Notes under the pieces: model-generated | Told to the model about the DNA's origin: nothing | Database searches by the model: none | Seen by the model: the letters and a program-made list of their open reading frames with translations, nothing else | Assembly (NCBI RefSeq): GCF_000699445.3 | Contig: NC_067195.1 | Location: 67,886,591 to 67,950,590 of the forward strand | DNA length: 64,000 bases | Direction of reading: 5' to 3' | Source: Schistosoma haematobium | Taxonomy: Eukaryota; Platyhelminthes; Trematoda; Strigeidida; Schistosomatidae | Position numbers and translations under genes: made by a program | In this document: positions 27,946 through 41,218 of the stretch, piece after piece | How positions within the stretch are numbered: the stretch's first letter is position 1 | Layout of the letters: each line of letters starts with the position of its first letter

Positions 27946-29464
27946 TATTCCACCTAGTTAGTAAGCAACAAACCATGCATTGCAAATATGCCAGATATCA
28001 ACCTGAAATCGACCCACTTTAAAAGTTTCTTTGTTTAAATAGTAATTCCAAAGTATCCCTAAGTCTTAAAAGTAACTAAACCTAATTTTCATAACTTATA
28101 GATCAAATGACCACTGAGATTTGATTAAAATACCCCGATTAGTCATACAGAATATCCACTTTTTATTGCTGCTATTTAAATGAACTAATCAAATTTTCGG
28201 TTAGATGTCTGTAGGTCATTCGTTTACGAAAAAGTCACATAATCACTCACTATTTGGTCTTATGACATCAGCCTTTATTGCATATATATGTATAATACTC
28301 ATTGTTCTGTTTTTCTTTCAGCCTGTGTCTGTTAGTTGGTAGTTGGTCTTTGAGTCATTTGGGCTCAAGGTCATTCGCTCGACTGCAATGGTAATCTGTA
28401 AAGAAATTAATCAACACAAAACAATAATAATTTTGCTAGACTGTTATCTGCCATACGAAATCTGATCCCATATTTGTTACATGCATTATGGTTTGAACGA
28501 AAAAAATCCATAGTGTCTCGGTAACATAAATGAGCATAGATTGAGAGTAGAATTTTAGTTTTAAGTCATAGTTAATGTTAATCTTTGAGAAGAATTATCA
28601 TGGTGATATATTTCGTTAGAGTAACTTCAAAAATATGCTAGGTTTTATGCTAATAATGTACATTTTTATAGACTAACTAGCCGCCATTTACCTCTCGATC
28701 ATTATGTAAACTTATTTTGATCCTTTAAGTTGTGTACTACATTTTATATTTGTCGACAGTTTGAGGTGAGTAATAGGCATAAATACATAAGTAAGCTAAA
28801 TCTGCATTTAACATTCCAACCCTGACTGCTCGACACGTTGATAAAAACAGCCTAAAAGAGCAGTTTATTACCATAACAAAATTATCCCGTCAGCATATTA
28901 ACAGACTGAATATAATATTTCAAATGAGAGCACCAAAGAGGGGTAATATCAACTTAATACAGATGTAAATGATATATACTTTGTAAAATTTTCGTAACAG
29001 TTTAACAGGTCTAAATGTGAATGTCCAAATTATGTCTTATTTCACTTAGATAGTCTAGTGTTGATCTATTTTCGTAATCTGTGACCAGTTTGATACGTAC
29101 TGCTACCTCCTTATAATTTCTTTAGTTTTGTTACTGGATTCCTGCAATAGAATGCTTGATTTTAAATGCATTTAAACCCTGTTCCTTCTTCACAGGATCA
29201 ACAAATTTCTATATACTTACATGTATGGTATCAACAAGTCGGCTAAAGCCTCTATATCACCTCTGCACCATATTGTTCGTATTAAGGAAATCTTCCACAA
29301 CAGAGGGTAGATCGAACATACTTCACACTATTAAGAATGTTATTCCTCCTTTCAATGCTCTCCTTTCTAAAAAGCATTCAGTTTTCTTATAGAAGAAACA
29401 CTAGTTAGTCAACAAGTAACCCTCTATAAATGGTAAAGTATGAGGATTTATGGAGTTCACTAGT

Positions 29465-29715
29465 CGATCTAAGCTAGACCACTATGGGTGAAGGGTTGCG
29501 CAGGATCATGGATCGATTGAAGTTAAACATTAACACCGTTGGATGCTGGCTCACTGGTTCAGAGGTTAGGCGTTCGTGCGCCAGACCTAGGGTCCTGGGT
29601 TAGAGTCCCGCGTGTGGGATCGTGGGTCACACTGGGGAGTTCCATACTCGGACGAGACGGCCGTTCAGTACTTCCAAGTTTTCCATGATGGTCTAGTTTA
29701 GATCGACTCGTGAAT
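29465..29715 (+). repeat. hammerhead SINE copy, nearly full length
   Basis: The leader (TTAAACATTAACACCGTTGG near 29523), tRNA-like region (TTCAGAGGTTAGGCG; GGGTTAGAGTCCCGCG), hammerhead block (about 29626-29672) and tail (AGTTTTCCATGATGGTCTA) are in the family order. The core reads CTGGGGA and GAGA replaces GAAA; helix I is shortened. Confidence 0.75.
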
Positions 29716-30691
29716 TCAACTGTTAACATAGTAAGATGTAGACTGAACTATATGCAGAGAATGTTTAGGTTATGGTTATCTTTTAGGAAATAAATCATTG
29801 TGGTTATTATTTCAGTCATGTTTGCTATGCTGTATGTAAAGTTATACTACAAAATGTTATACAAACTGTCTTTTTGAGACTCTCCACGGAAGGGGGATAT
29901 TTTAGTTATTTGGTGTTTACTGTATAAGCTTGATTTCATTTCAGGTTAGACATATGTGTTCAAATGACTAATAGTTTGTAATTATCCTCAATGTAAAATG
30001 TTATTCAATGAATTACTTGCTAAATCAAAGTCTCATTTTTTTATTATATCAACAACTTATATTTAGATTATTGTCCATTGATTTCTTCTGTAGCCAGTCA
30101 GTACTCAAACAACGATAACTGTCTGTCAATTGTGTTATTTTTAAATCAAGCAACTACAGCATTTACTCACATTGAGAACTTTATTATTCGAAATTAACAA
30201 CCAATGACATCTATAAAAGAATAATATTTACTACAATCATTTCTATTTTATTCGTATAAACATTGAAGGAAACTCACTTAAATGAACTCAGTTTTAGTAA
30301 TTAAGAAGAAGCGACTTATTGGTTAAATAGCCCAAACATTTAACCATTCAGCTGTCAGGTTCGAACTCAGTTCCAACTACTTTGGTTTTGGCAGCCAATT
30401 AGTATCATTGATCCCTAGCTCAAAAGTATAGTTTAAACCGTAGTTAACTAGCCTGTATTGGGTTAACAACTTACATTGGTTTTTAACTTTTTCTGGATAT
30501 TTCATAGAAGTTAAACTCACTGAAATCATTCAACCAAATTAACAGACCAAACGAGTAGCAAATCTTTTGTTAAAAAGCGTACAGTTTGATAAAAGTTTAA
30601 TTGAAGCGAATATGTATTCTGATTTATTACCAACCTTAATCTAGCTTTCGTTATGAGTTGATATCAAATGGGGAACTACTGAAAATCAGGG

Positions 30692-30737
30692 GCACTAGAT
30701 GATTGTTTCGTCCTGGTCCGGGACTCTTCAGTCGTAC
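30692..30737 (-). ncRNA. hammerhead relic with intact core but broken helix III
   Basis: On the minus strand the core CTGAAGA (complement of 30725-30731) fits CUGANGA. Helix II GTCC/GGAC is perfect and GAAA is intact. Helix III has become ACAATCAT, leaving few pairs, and helix I (GTACGA with TAGTGC) is mismatched. The changes fall where related copies have CG dinucleotides. It sits about 180 bp before the exon B acceptor, in antisense orientation. Confidence 0.6.
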
Positions 30738-30913
30738 ATATCCTCCTACCAGGGATAAGACATAGAACTTAAGGACCTCATGACATGTCCATTATCTCTA
30801 CACTTCCACTAAATTTTATTACTGAAAAGACAACTAAGAAATCTATTTTAAGGCTAAACAATCAATAATTATTTACAATTCTGAAATCTAAAAATTTTAT
30901 TTTATTTTTCAAG

Positions 30914-31314
30914 GTTCACTAAATCGTCATAAGAACACACATACTAAGCGTAGCAGTGATAATCGTAGTTATTCATGTCGATTCTGTCCACGTCAATTTC
31001 TACATTCTAGTCAATTACAAGATCATGAAACAGTGGAGCATAGTATGGAAATGAATATATCAATTTCAAAATCAAATGATACAAGAGTTAATGATTATAC
31101 TACTGTAAAATTACCAACATCTTCATTATCCACAACATCTTTACCAATAATATCAACAACGGAAACAATAAAAACAATAACAGAAGGAATAACAGCTGAT
31201 TGTAATATATTAAAACAAAATCATTTATCAAGTCAATTACTTCATAATAAATCAATAAACAATAATACCCTGAAACTTTCATCTTCAGAACATAATAATA
31301 AAAATTTTGACAAA

Positions 31315-31345
<31 letters not shown>

Positions 31346-31813
31346 GTAATATTCTTAATAATAATATAGATAACAATGATATAGACAATAATAATTCAAT
31401 GTCATTATTAAATTCTACCCAAAATCTTTTTGAGCTTGATACAAAAATGACTGGTGTAACAAATAAATTTCCATTTCCTTATGGTTTAAATTTGATTAGT
31501 AAATTTTTACCAGTTGGTTTAACAGATGAATTTATTAAATCATTAGAGAATAATAATATAGATGGATTATTACATCAATTACCTATAACAACAACTACTA
31601 CAATAACAAGTTCTTCAACAGTTGGTATCACTTCTACTAATACTGTTTCTGGTATGAATATTTCAAATATTATTAATCCTATTAATAAAGGAATACTGAA
31701 ACAGGACTTGTTAGATAATACAAATACATTTACTTGTACATTATGTTCAACAAATTTATCATCGAAAACTGAATTAGATATACACTGGGGACAACATTTT
31801 ATACAGCAAATGG
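30914..31813 (+). CDS. C2H2 zinc-finger transcription factor, exon B
   Basis: The exon completes codon 199 and encodes residues 200-498 plus the first base of codon 499. It finishes finger 2 and carries finger 3 (C220, C223, H236, H241, with four residues between the histidines). A long Ser/Thr/Asn-rich stretch follows, with a poly-Asn run from an (AAT)n tract at about 31310-31345. Finger 4 (C473, C476, H489, H493) is near the end. The segment FPFPYGLNLISKFLPVGL between the fingers is hydrophobic and may be an interaction motif. Acceptor TTTTTCAAG and donor GTAAGT both fit; both junctions are phase 1. The translation continues open for nine codons past the donor, so intron retention would end the protein near 31839. 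Confidence 0.88.
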
Positions 31814-31960
31814 GTAAGTATGATAAAATGTTTATCTGATATCATTATTATTGTTCTCATTTGGAATTTTTCATCAATAAAGTGTATTTTTAGGGATGAT
31901 ATTTGTCATTAGGAATACATTCAAAGAATAGTGGAGAAGATTTGCAGCTTAGGTGGATGA

Positions 31961-32162
31961 TTTTGATGTAGTTTTGTTCTCTGAACTGGATGGTTTAGTT
32001 GTGGAGCTTTCATCGTTCTTCTGAACGACATCATCAGCACAAGCTATAGAACTATAGAGCAATTCACTTCTACCTGAAGTTCGTGCTGATGATGTCGTTC
32101 AGAAGAACGATGAAAGCTCCACAACGAAACTATCCAGTTCAGAGAAAAAAACCCATCAAAAT
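31961..32162. repeat. foldback (inverted repeat), 80-bp arms
   Basis: The left arm 31961-32040 and right arm 32083-32162 are reverse complements. The inner 43 bp (31998-32040 with 32083-32125) match perfectly, and there are only a few differences outside. The loop is 42 bp. The structure lies 150 bp inside intron 2, so the pre-mRNA would carry a long stem just after exon B. Confidence 0.9.
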
Positions 32163-32475
32163 ACACTTAAGGGGTAAAGATACTTTCAGGCTCTTAATGT
32201 AGATTTATTTTATTAATCTATTAAACATTTTAAAGGAGTTTAAGATTACTAAAATTGAAAATAATCAAAAGAAGAGTATTCCATTTGTGATTGAATGATT
32301 ACATTCTTGCCTTTTAAAAGAGATCAGGATGGTCATTCAAGCGAATGCATCAGTCTACTTTACTTCATTTCTTTTTAAGCGTACATATAAATAAACTATT
32401 GAACAAAATTAATGATACATAGAATCAGAATAAGTTGGCCAATACTTTAAGCAATCTAATGAATACAGTTTATTT

Positions 32476-32978
32476 AGTACCTCATTTTATTTATTTATTT
32501 TAGCACATAGATATTGGTACAAGGAGGCACCAAATACATGTGCGCCACACAAATCTCATTCGATATGTGTGAAGGCTGTGATACTACCCGGGTGCCCAAA
32601 CAGAAGCAGGTGGTTTTCTTAGGAGGCCATACCCCGAGCCTTCGACCTGAAGGTTTGATCCACAAGGCAGTGGAGCCTCGTAAGGAGATGCATTCTCATG
32701 GAAGCCGGTGACCAACAATTGGTTCATACGCCATTTGTCCCCGCAGGATACTGGAGCCCATGTGCACCATTGATTTGGTTTGGGATCCGGTTAAAGCGCC
32801 GGACATTCGCTTTTCGTCCTCTCATTTTCGTAAACAACAGTAATGCCACAAGAAGGCAATGAGTAGGACTTCCCTTGCAGAGGCTGTATACGCGTGGCCA
32901 TGTGAGAGCATTTCGAGAGGGAGAGCGGACTCTCCCCACTCTCGGTCGTATCAGGGCATTTAGGGGCAGTACCTCATT
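32476..32978 (-). mobile_element. 480-bp retroposon, copy 1, with target-site duplication
   Basis: AGTACCTCATT occurs at 32476-32486 and again at 32968-32978, directly flanking the element. On the minus strand the element ends in an A-rich (AAAT)n tail (32487-32503 on the + strand), the mark of target-primed retroposition. The body is 481 bp and nearly identical to 50292-50771. A 65-codon + frame is open in both copies, but on the antisense side of the inferred transcript and without homology, so I do not call it a gene. Confidence 0.85.
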
Positions 32979-32979
32979 A

Positions 32980-35891
32980 TAGGAAAATAGATAGTACCAC
33001 TAGTCGGCACTCAAACTCAATTACAAAAATGAAAACAAGACAAGATTTATTTTAATGAATCATATTAGTGTAAACCTTTAGGGATGTTAATTAATTTTCT
33101 GGAAATATTAACATCTGTATATAAACACAGAAAGCTAACGCAACATTTTCCAATTTATTTCACTTATGATACTGGTATGATATTTAGAATGTTTATCAAA
33201 AAGTTTTTGTCATACTCTGTAGCGCGTTCTGTACTTATCTACAACCATGATGAAATGATCTGACAAAGGTGTAACGTCAATCTATAAAATATCGATTTTT
33301 TACATGCAAGGAAAAAATGACTTAGGCTTCTTGGGTACTATCCTTAAGGTGTTATAAATGAATTGCTAAAGATTTTGGTCATTATGAACTGAGATTCATT
33401 ACTATTGAGAGGAATTAATTATTTTTTTACTATTTTTGTGTTTTTATTTTTGCTACTTTCTGATTGTACGTTTTATGATGGTGTGAACTGTAGTCACTTT
33501 AACCAATGATTCATTGTAGTGGGATTATCTGTATTTGCATTCATTTGTCGGTGTGCATAATCTAACAATTAAGGTTTCTTTTGTCTACTTCTGATATAAT
33601 CAATATAAAATATAAAAATAATTAGTTGTGCATCTACAAAACAATGTGTTTACATATAGTCATCACCACTTATTCATCAAATACACCTGAAGTGATAAAC
33701 ACACATTTTAACTGGGTATCCTACAGTTCGAAAAGAAATTCTAGGCAGATCTTTATTTTAATTAAGTATGTATTGACCATTCAATCTCTAGAGTCATGGA
33801 TTCAAATGTTTCTTTACTCACCAAGATTTCAGCACTTGAACAGTATTATTAATGATTATGGATTTAGGACTGTTTTTCAGTGATTAATAAGCTCAATCTT
33901 TGAACTGAATTCAATTGGATTGAAATCTGAAAATCAGTCACAATTGACACCTTTATGCATGTCGCATCAATTTTGTTTAAAAATGTGTTCACATAAGATC
34001 ATGATTACAACTTCTACTAATTACGATAGATATAACTTTATCTTATTCTTAATATCACTATGATTGAGCATATATCTCTTTAGCTGATTGTTGAGTACTT
34101 CAACTGTTTACAATCATTACTCGATTTCAACAAATTTTATATGTCATGTATTTTGTCATTAAGAAAATAAATATCAAAGAGTAAGTTATTAACAATACTG
34201 TAATGTTGGTATTTTTTATTAACAAAAGTACATTTGCAGATCGTTTTTCACTAAGACAAAATTTAAAATAAGGAAACCAGTATGAATATTGCTACTCAAC
34301 TTCTTAACACAAATATAATTAATTACAATTAAAAGTGCAAGCAACCATGTCATAATTTACAGTAATTCATCCTAGAAATGTACTTTAAATATTGCTATAT
34401 GTTAAATGTAAAATTGTGTACTTTTCTATACTAAGGCTATATGTCAGAATAAATCGTGGCGTTCTTTTTGAATCGTTAGACCTACTTCACGTTAGTTTAT
34501 GCTTTTGAAATGATATTGTGGCTAATAACTATTAACCCTTTAATAAATACCTGTTACTGAAAGCTGAATACATAAACCTGTAGTTGGTCAATCAGTGAGA
34601 GAGTAATATTAGGATTTGACAATAAGGTTCTGAATTCGTATTAAAATCGATACCCAAAATATGTAAACTATACAAAACCACTATTTAGAAAAAAATATCA
34701 TATTATCTGGTAGATGAATGGGAAAGAAATGGTATGGTATCAATTAATGAAAGCCATGTTGATATAGGGTTTCTGAGAAAGTTCGGGTTTCACTGACTTG
34801 AGCTCTCAGTTATTGAAAAATGTTACCTGGTGACCCTAAATAATACGTCTTTTAACCGAACACAATAGTAACAGTGTATTTATTTTGTATCTCCCAGTAA
34901 CTCTTTACATCACCCTATTACTGTATATCTACAAATTTCTTGTTTATCAAAAGCATTCTCTTTAATGTTGTTTTTTCATTGTTTAAAAGCATACTGCTAA
35001 AGAACGGTGTGTCAGTTTGATTCAGTTTATAATTTTATTTGTTCTTGTACTAAGAATAGTAGTCATCTCGCAGTTAAACATTACAATCTAGTGTAAGATT
35101 ACAACCGATTGAATACCTCGCCGACTACCTTTATAGATCTCAGTCAATGTAATACATAGTGATATTCATTAAAATACAACCAGGCATTATGGTCGTTTAT
35201 GATAGATCAGGTAGCTTCCTTTCTGTGCCGAAATTCGTTCCCATTTTAACAATATCGTACATAGTTCATTGATAATGTATTGAAATAACTTCATTCACCC
35301 CGTAAATATAACACACGTGGTAAAATTAATTGCTATTACAACTGTATATTATTTCTTTATTTAATGTTTATGTTCAGTGGTCTAAGTATCAGATCTTTGG
35401 TCGATCATGCAGAAGTTCGCAGTCTATCACACCACAGTCGATTGGTATGATTAGTCACTACATGTATGTAGTCCAAAGCCCAGTCGATAAAACAGTACTT
35501 GACTATTAAGTTTAACTTTATAAAATATTAATCTTTTGACAAGTTATTGAAATGAAATATACCACCACATCTATTTTCTTAAAATCTAGCTGAAGAATTT
35601 ATTCTATTAAAATGTCAACATAGATTTGATATATACGAGTTACTTGTATCAAGATACTTAAATTTAAAAAACAATCGAAGCGAATAAAATGAATGCCCTC
35701 TGAAATCCACTACTGATTTAAGTATAATTCCACCAGAAGCATGTCTAACCATTGATCCTATATTTAAATTACAAAAAAAGAAAAGAATTGCTAATTATAA
35801 CTTTATACCCTGAACAAAAATGACATTTATGGATTACTACATTTTCAATTCGACATCATATAGATCTACTTTTTGTATTCAATTGAATCAC

Positions 35892-35937
<46 letters not shown>

Positions 35938-36020
35938 TGGTTAGAAATCAAAATAAGGAATGAAACTAAAAATGATTTTCAAAACTAGATGGAAACCCAA
36001 TTTCTGTTAGTTGTAATGAA
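32980..36020. other. gene-free part of intron 2
   Basis: AT-rich; no repeat or coding match was recognised apart from the (TA)n run at 35893-35935. Confidence 0.45.
35893..35935. repeat. (TA)n microsatellite
   Basis: A 43-bp pure TA run in intron 2. Confidence 0.95.
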
Positions 36021-36028
36021 TTATGTAA

Positions 36029-36475
36029 ATGAAAAGAAAGACGTATGCATTAATAATTCCGACTTCGGCATTGGGTGACAGTTGTTTTGAGTTGCAGGTG
36101 TTCATCAGTTGTAGGAATTCTGCCCTAGCTTTGCTAGATTTTGCCTTCACATCTAGGTCAGATCCTCGTTGTTTGTCGATAATGCTGGCGAGATATGTAA
36201 AGGCTTCAACCCTTCCAGAACTTCTCCATCAAGTGTGATTTAGTTGGTGCTCTCGATGTATCATTCCATGATCCAAATTCTCCCCTTGTCTATGGTGAGG
36301 CCTATTGCTCTGGAGGGTACTATTACACCGGTATTTTTCACACGCATTTGTTGTTGTCTTTAGTATAGAAGTCTAAATAGTCTAGTCGCATCCAAGTTTT
36401 CCATTGTATTCCGTGCCTCCCGTGAGATAGGGAAGTCATCATAGTCCAGTCAACCACAAACTATGGAAACCAGCA
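36029..36475 (-). mobile_element. RTE-clade LINE relic in intron 2
   Basis: The segment aligns along its whole length with 11140-11540 of the larger RTE relic, in the same orientation. Shared stretches include GACAGTTGTTTTGAGTT near 36077 and TCCATTGTATTCCGTG near 36399, followed by GTCATCATAGTCCAGTC. It covers the later RT motifs on the minus strand with stops and deletions, and is more diverged than the 11-kb copy. Confidence 0.75.
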
Positions 36476-38199
36476 CTATATCTAAGTTATTCATTATTCC
36501 CTTTCTATTGCATTCAGTCATCTAACATGAGACAGTGTGTTCTACAATAGTCTTGTTTTCAATGGTTTCCGAGCCAAAACATACAACTTATTAGTATGGA
36601 ACATATGTTTTTACATCATACCTATTATTTTTATTATTAATACCAAGTCAAAATACAAAAAAGTGTATGAAAATATCAATGTGTACACTAGGAAAATCGA
36701 TTAGGATCACTATCATTATCGTTATCATCACCCCATCCATATTAATAACATGTCTGTATATTCTTTTATTAAAAATAAAAGGTGAGCATTAAATTTTGTT
36801 CCTTCTTCTGATTCTTCTCCTTCTTTATGGGTCAAATAAGGTCAATTTGTAAGAAAAATAATTTTTGAGAAAGTGGTGGTGACAGATTTCAGTAGATGGA
36901 GTGGGGAGAAGTAAAAGAATCAAATGTTATGAAAGAAGAAATAAAAAAGCATGAAAATAAAATGAGAAGAGATTAAAGTTAGTTAGTCAATCAGCACTAA
37001 GTAATTATCTTCGTCTTCTTCCTCTCTATCACCTCCTAATGTGTATCAATCTATATAATTCCTCTTTTTTCATGGAAACTTAGTTTTAATGATTGTATGA
37101 AATTAATCTTTTTTTTAAATTCTTTTAATAATTAGTTTGCCAGTCCTGTCATGATTAATTTATTTATGTTGAAATAAAAAAGGTGGTAGGAAAGATTACG
37201 CAAATGTTTCAAGTCAGCTTGCTTTGTCTCTCTTGTTTAAGCCTGATTCAGTGTATATAGTTTTTTCATTTGTGCATCTACATATGTATTTGTTTGTTTG
37301 TGAAGCCAAATGTTTTTACGACCCACATTACAAAATGTGTCTTTGGTGTAACGTCACTATTATTAACAAAGGAAATGAGCATATGTGTACTATTCGTAAA
37401 TTCGGATAGACTACGTCAAGAATTTATGTCAGTTGAAATTTGTATTTAATGAAACCATGATGATTGATTACGAATAAAATTAGTTTAATAATTTAAAAAC
37501 AAAGTCTCTATATCATTGAACGTTGAGATGATATCTATCAATAGAACTCCATCAAGAGTATGATAGTTCTCAAATGAGGAGTATTAATTGTACTGTATTA
37601 AAGATAACTTTTATCATGAACCCATATCAGATTTTGACGTCTGTTTAGTATTGCATAGGATTTGTTAGATCCACACCAATATAACCTCATATGAGAACAC
37701 ACCGAAGACATTCAGGACACAAACGAAACACTTAAACTACTGAATCATTGTCCAAAGATACATATTTTCACCATCAATCAATTTGTAGTGAAGTCCGATC
37801 CTAAGCCTGCTAGTAGGTGCATCACTTTGACTAGTTTAAGCATTCTGATGAAAACTCGAAAAAAGTGTTGGAACTTAGTACTAACTATTACACAGTTATT
37901 ATTCCGTAGTGTGGTCCGGTGAAATCCATGCAGCTTTGTGTATGCGTTCATGTTAAAGAAGAATGCTGTCTTTAGCCGTGTTGTTGAAAGCATTCCCATC
38001 TTATAAGTTTTTTTCAAACATCACTGAAACTCCTCATGTGTGCTAGCCACATTCTTCTTCGTGATCAGAATACCACACAGCCTCTTTCAAATCTAGTTTT
38101 TGATTACCAGCTTACGTCCAATGTGTTTCATTTATTCTAAGCAGAGCGAAACTGTATTTCCTCGTTTCTGCAGCTATTTGAATGCTCCTCCCATTCTCC

Positions 38200-38530
38200 T
38201 ATATTGTGTGAACATACCATGTATATATGTTAATTGTTGCCCTGATTGTTAGAAGGACCGCTGACTTGGTGACTTCTGAAGAATCTTGACTCTCATCATG
38301 AGGTACCATAGGTGTTCCGTATGAACACCGTTCAACTCCCAGAGCAGAGTTGATATGGTCTAAATGATCTTTTCAGTCTAGCGCTTGTTTAACAAGGTTC
38401 TATTTTACAATATGGGGTTGATAACCCCATACTCAACCCTCCTCTTTTATCCGAACTTCGTTCTGTCAGTAACTGTAGAAAGGCTCCAGAAGGAGTTCCA
38501 CAATTCTTATTTAGTTAAACGATTTTGTGG
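38200..38530 (-). repeat. second copy of the (TAAG)n-tailed retroposon family
   Basis: Read on the minus strand, GAAGTTCGGATAAAAGAG near 38450 and about 150 bp beyond it match 18085-18230. The typical tail is not visible at its expected 3' end, so the copy is truncated or too diverged there. Confidence 0.55.
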
Positions 38531-39641
38531 AAATTCTTCTAGAATTTAGAAGGGATTTCTTTACTAACTATAAGTCCTGTTTTTGATACCTCTTGAAACT
38601 GTAGGTGCTCATTGATAAGGAATCATATAATACACAAAAATGGGTTTACATTACTCTTTATATATCAGTTCTGATTTGGTGCGGAAAACGGCCTTAAAAC
38701 ACTAAGAGGATTCAGCAAACTACCTACCCTGATAAGTAAGATTACATAACATGCAAGGTGAAGTTTTTCACACTACTTATCGAATCTTGGGAACATATGT
38801 GTTACTGCAATAGCTTATGGGCCTGATATGTTTTTATGAGAGAAAAAACGGTGAATATGCTGATTGAATAATACAGAACTAGATATTTAAACATTGAAGA
38901 TCATGTGGCGCCTCGATGTAGACTGTTCTATCTCTACTGATAGCTTTGAAATAGAAATCCACAAAAAAATGACTAAAAATAGAAGAAATAAGTAGAACTT
39001 AATTTGGTTTATCATTTTTTTACACTGAACCGTTGCACCCATATACTTTCACCTTTATCGTTATTATTTAAAACCTGCCTACTTCGTAAAATTCGAAAAT
39101 ACTCTGTCTCAGTTTCAAAAACATATTTTAATATGTCAAATTGAAGGTTAACAAAAACCTCAATTTTTCTGATCTGTACCTCTCATTATTTTAAAACGGA
39201 AATATTTAGTGTTGTCGAATGTAACCGATGTGCTGCTCTAATCCTAGATGCAGATTATGGTTCGTTGACGGATGACTACTATTTGACTTCTATCTGATAT
39301 AAGACTGTAATTAAATATGTTAGACGTTATCATACATTAATTTAGAGAACTAAATTTTGTTGACTGTTTAAAATCGCTTAGTTCCAACCTTCAAAGTAGT
39401 TTTTCAAGTAGTACACCTTTCACATATCACTTTGGGAGTTAGAAAAGTTATCAATTATCGAAATAATCTGAGAATTTCCATTGTGGTATTTTTGACTTGA
39501 GCATTAATACACACAATCGACAAGTTAATAGACACAGCTTAGGCTTGTAGCTTTTGTTGAAATGATTCTAAATAATAATTTCAACTGACCTCTTTCATGT
39601 GTATACCATTGTTATGGCTAATGTTCTTTTTACACCAATAG

Positions 39642-41051
39642 AAGCTCAACTTGGTCCAATATCAAACAGTTTAATACCATCGTCTTCACTTTCAAATCCA
39701 CTTAATCCAATTCATCTCAATCCGAATACATCTTTCAATGATATTAATTCCAAGTTACCTCATTCATTTACATCGTCTACACAAAATACATTAAAATCAA
39801 TTGAACAAACAGATTTAAATAAAATTCTACCTGAAAATTCAAATACAACGTATCCATTTGATAATTGTTTATCGAATACATCTATAGATAACATTTCATT
39901 ATTGAATTCAACTAATATGAATTCAGCGGCAACTGCTGCTGCTGCCGCTTCTGCAGCTATGGTAACGGCATTAAGTCAATTTTTATTGGGCAATACACCT
40001 GGCCAATCATTACCGAATCCATCATTGTTAGCTGCAACAGCTGCACTGACTAATCCTGAATTATTAAATTCTCTTATGAATGCACTGCCACCTACCATTA
40101 CTACTACTAATACTAATACTACTACCAACACTACTATTAATAATAATACCACTAATAAAAGTGATAATAATAACACACCAACTATTCAAAGCAACATGAA
40201 CGAACTTAATCCTAATCATTTTAATAAACTACTGAATAGTTTGACCAATGTACATAACCACTTAAATTTTCCACGTAGCACAGGACTTTCAAATAATATC
40301 GCTCAAAAACTCCTTGATATCGATACTAATTCATTTGGACTAAAAGATCACGCCTTGAATTTTATTATCAACAAAGCATGTAATATATCGCCTGATTCAT
40401 TGACAAAATCTCCAACATCTTCCTCACCGTCATTGTCATCATCAATTTCACCATCAGCTATTATAACAACAACAATCGGGACAACAACTATGACAACATC
40501 AATTAGTCAAAATTATTCTTCGTTGAATCATTTAAATCAAAAAACTCCTTCATCATTATCTACACATTCAATATGGCCGTGTAAATTAGAATTAGATTTT
40601 ACAAATCGTTCCATTATTAATCCATTACAATCGAATTGTGCATTAAATCAATTATTTACTGAATTAGATACAAATCTATCAATGAATATGGCAACATCGA
40701 ATTCATTTGATCAACAAATGTTATCTACAATTAATTTATCAACTTGTAAAAATAATAGTTATATCACAGAGGATTCATTTAAATTAAATAATTCACGTCA
40801 TTTAAGTATTGACAGTGAAAATTATTCCAGTGATCTTGAAGGCGGCGGTGGTGGTGTAGAAGGTGTAGGTGGTGTTGGCGGAGGAAATTTAACCGATTCC
40901 ACATTGAGTGGAAGTTTCAATACTCTAAAAAGAAAACGTTCTAATTCACCGAATAACTCAATTGATAACAGTAAATCACGTAAATGTAATTTTTGTAATA
41001 AACAATTTAATTGTACAAGTGCCTTGAGAATACATTATCGAAAACATTCAG
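39642..41051 (+). CDS. C2H2 zinc-finger transcription factor, exon C
   Basis: The exon completes codon 499 (Glu, in MEAQLGPISN) and runs to the first base of codon 969. It is mostly low complexity: Ser/Asn/Pro/Leu-rich blocks, an Ala-rich helix-like stretch (AATAAAAASAAMVTALSQF, encoded near 39928-39985), Thr/Asn repeats near 40100-40160, a Gly-rich run near 40841-40890 and a basic KRKRSNSP before finger 5 (C947, C950, H963, H967). Finger 5 (FNCTSALRIHYRKHSG) resembles the second half of spalt-type fingers, but one finger is too little to assign a family. The Ala-rich block could be a repression or dimerisation surface (inference). The donor GTAAGT at 41052 follows HSG, exactly where a linker to another finger would begin. 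Confidence 0.87.
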
Positions 41052-41218
41052 GTAAGTGTTCTTTTTTCAATGATCTATGTGAATGTGCTTACATGAATCT
41101 TTATACATTACATTTAATTGTTTATTTTGATATTTTAGATTGTTTCGAAGCTGAGTACACAAAAGTGTATTTGGTTATTAAAATGAATTATCTTTGTATT
41201 TTCAGCATTCCACATTAA
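41052..41218 (+). other. read-through extension of exon C into intron 3
   Basis: If the donor at 41052 is not used, the frame stays open for 55 more codons to TAA at 41216-41218 and ends FSIPH. The extension is Cys/Tyr/Leu-rich and unlike the rest of the protein, so I read it as retained intron rather than the normal C-terminus. Confidence 0.4.

Larger units (their letters stand above)
31814..39641 (+). other. intron 2 of the zinc-finger gene
   Basis: The donor GTAAGT is at 31814; the acceptor TTTTTACACCAATAG ends at 39641. The intron is 7.8 kb and full of repeats: a foldback (31961-32162), a 480-bp retroposon (32487-32967), an RTE relic (36029-36470), a (TA)n tract (35893-35935) and a copy of the 18-kb repeat (38200-38530). 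No other coding exon was recognised, although a small one could be missed. Confidence 0.75.

Noticed and set aside
32514..32711. 65-codon + frame repeated at 50324-50521
   Set aside because: It lies inside a retroposon, antisense to the inferred transcript, with no homology; kept only as an observation in Part 2.
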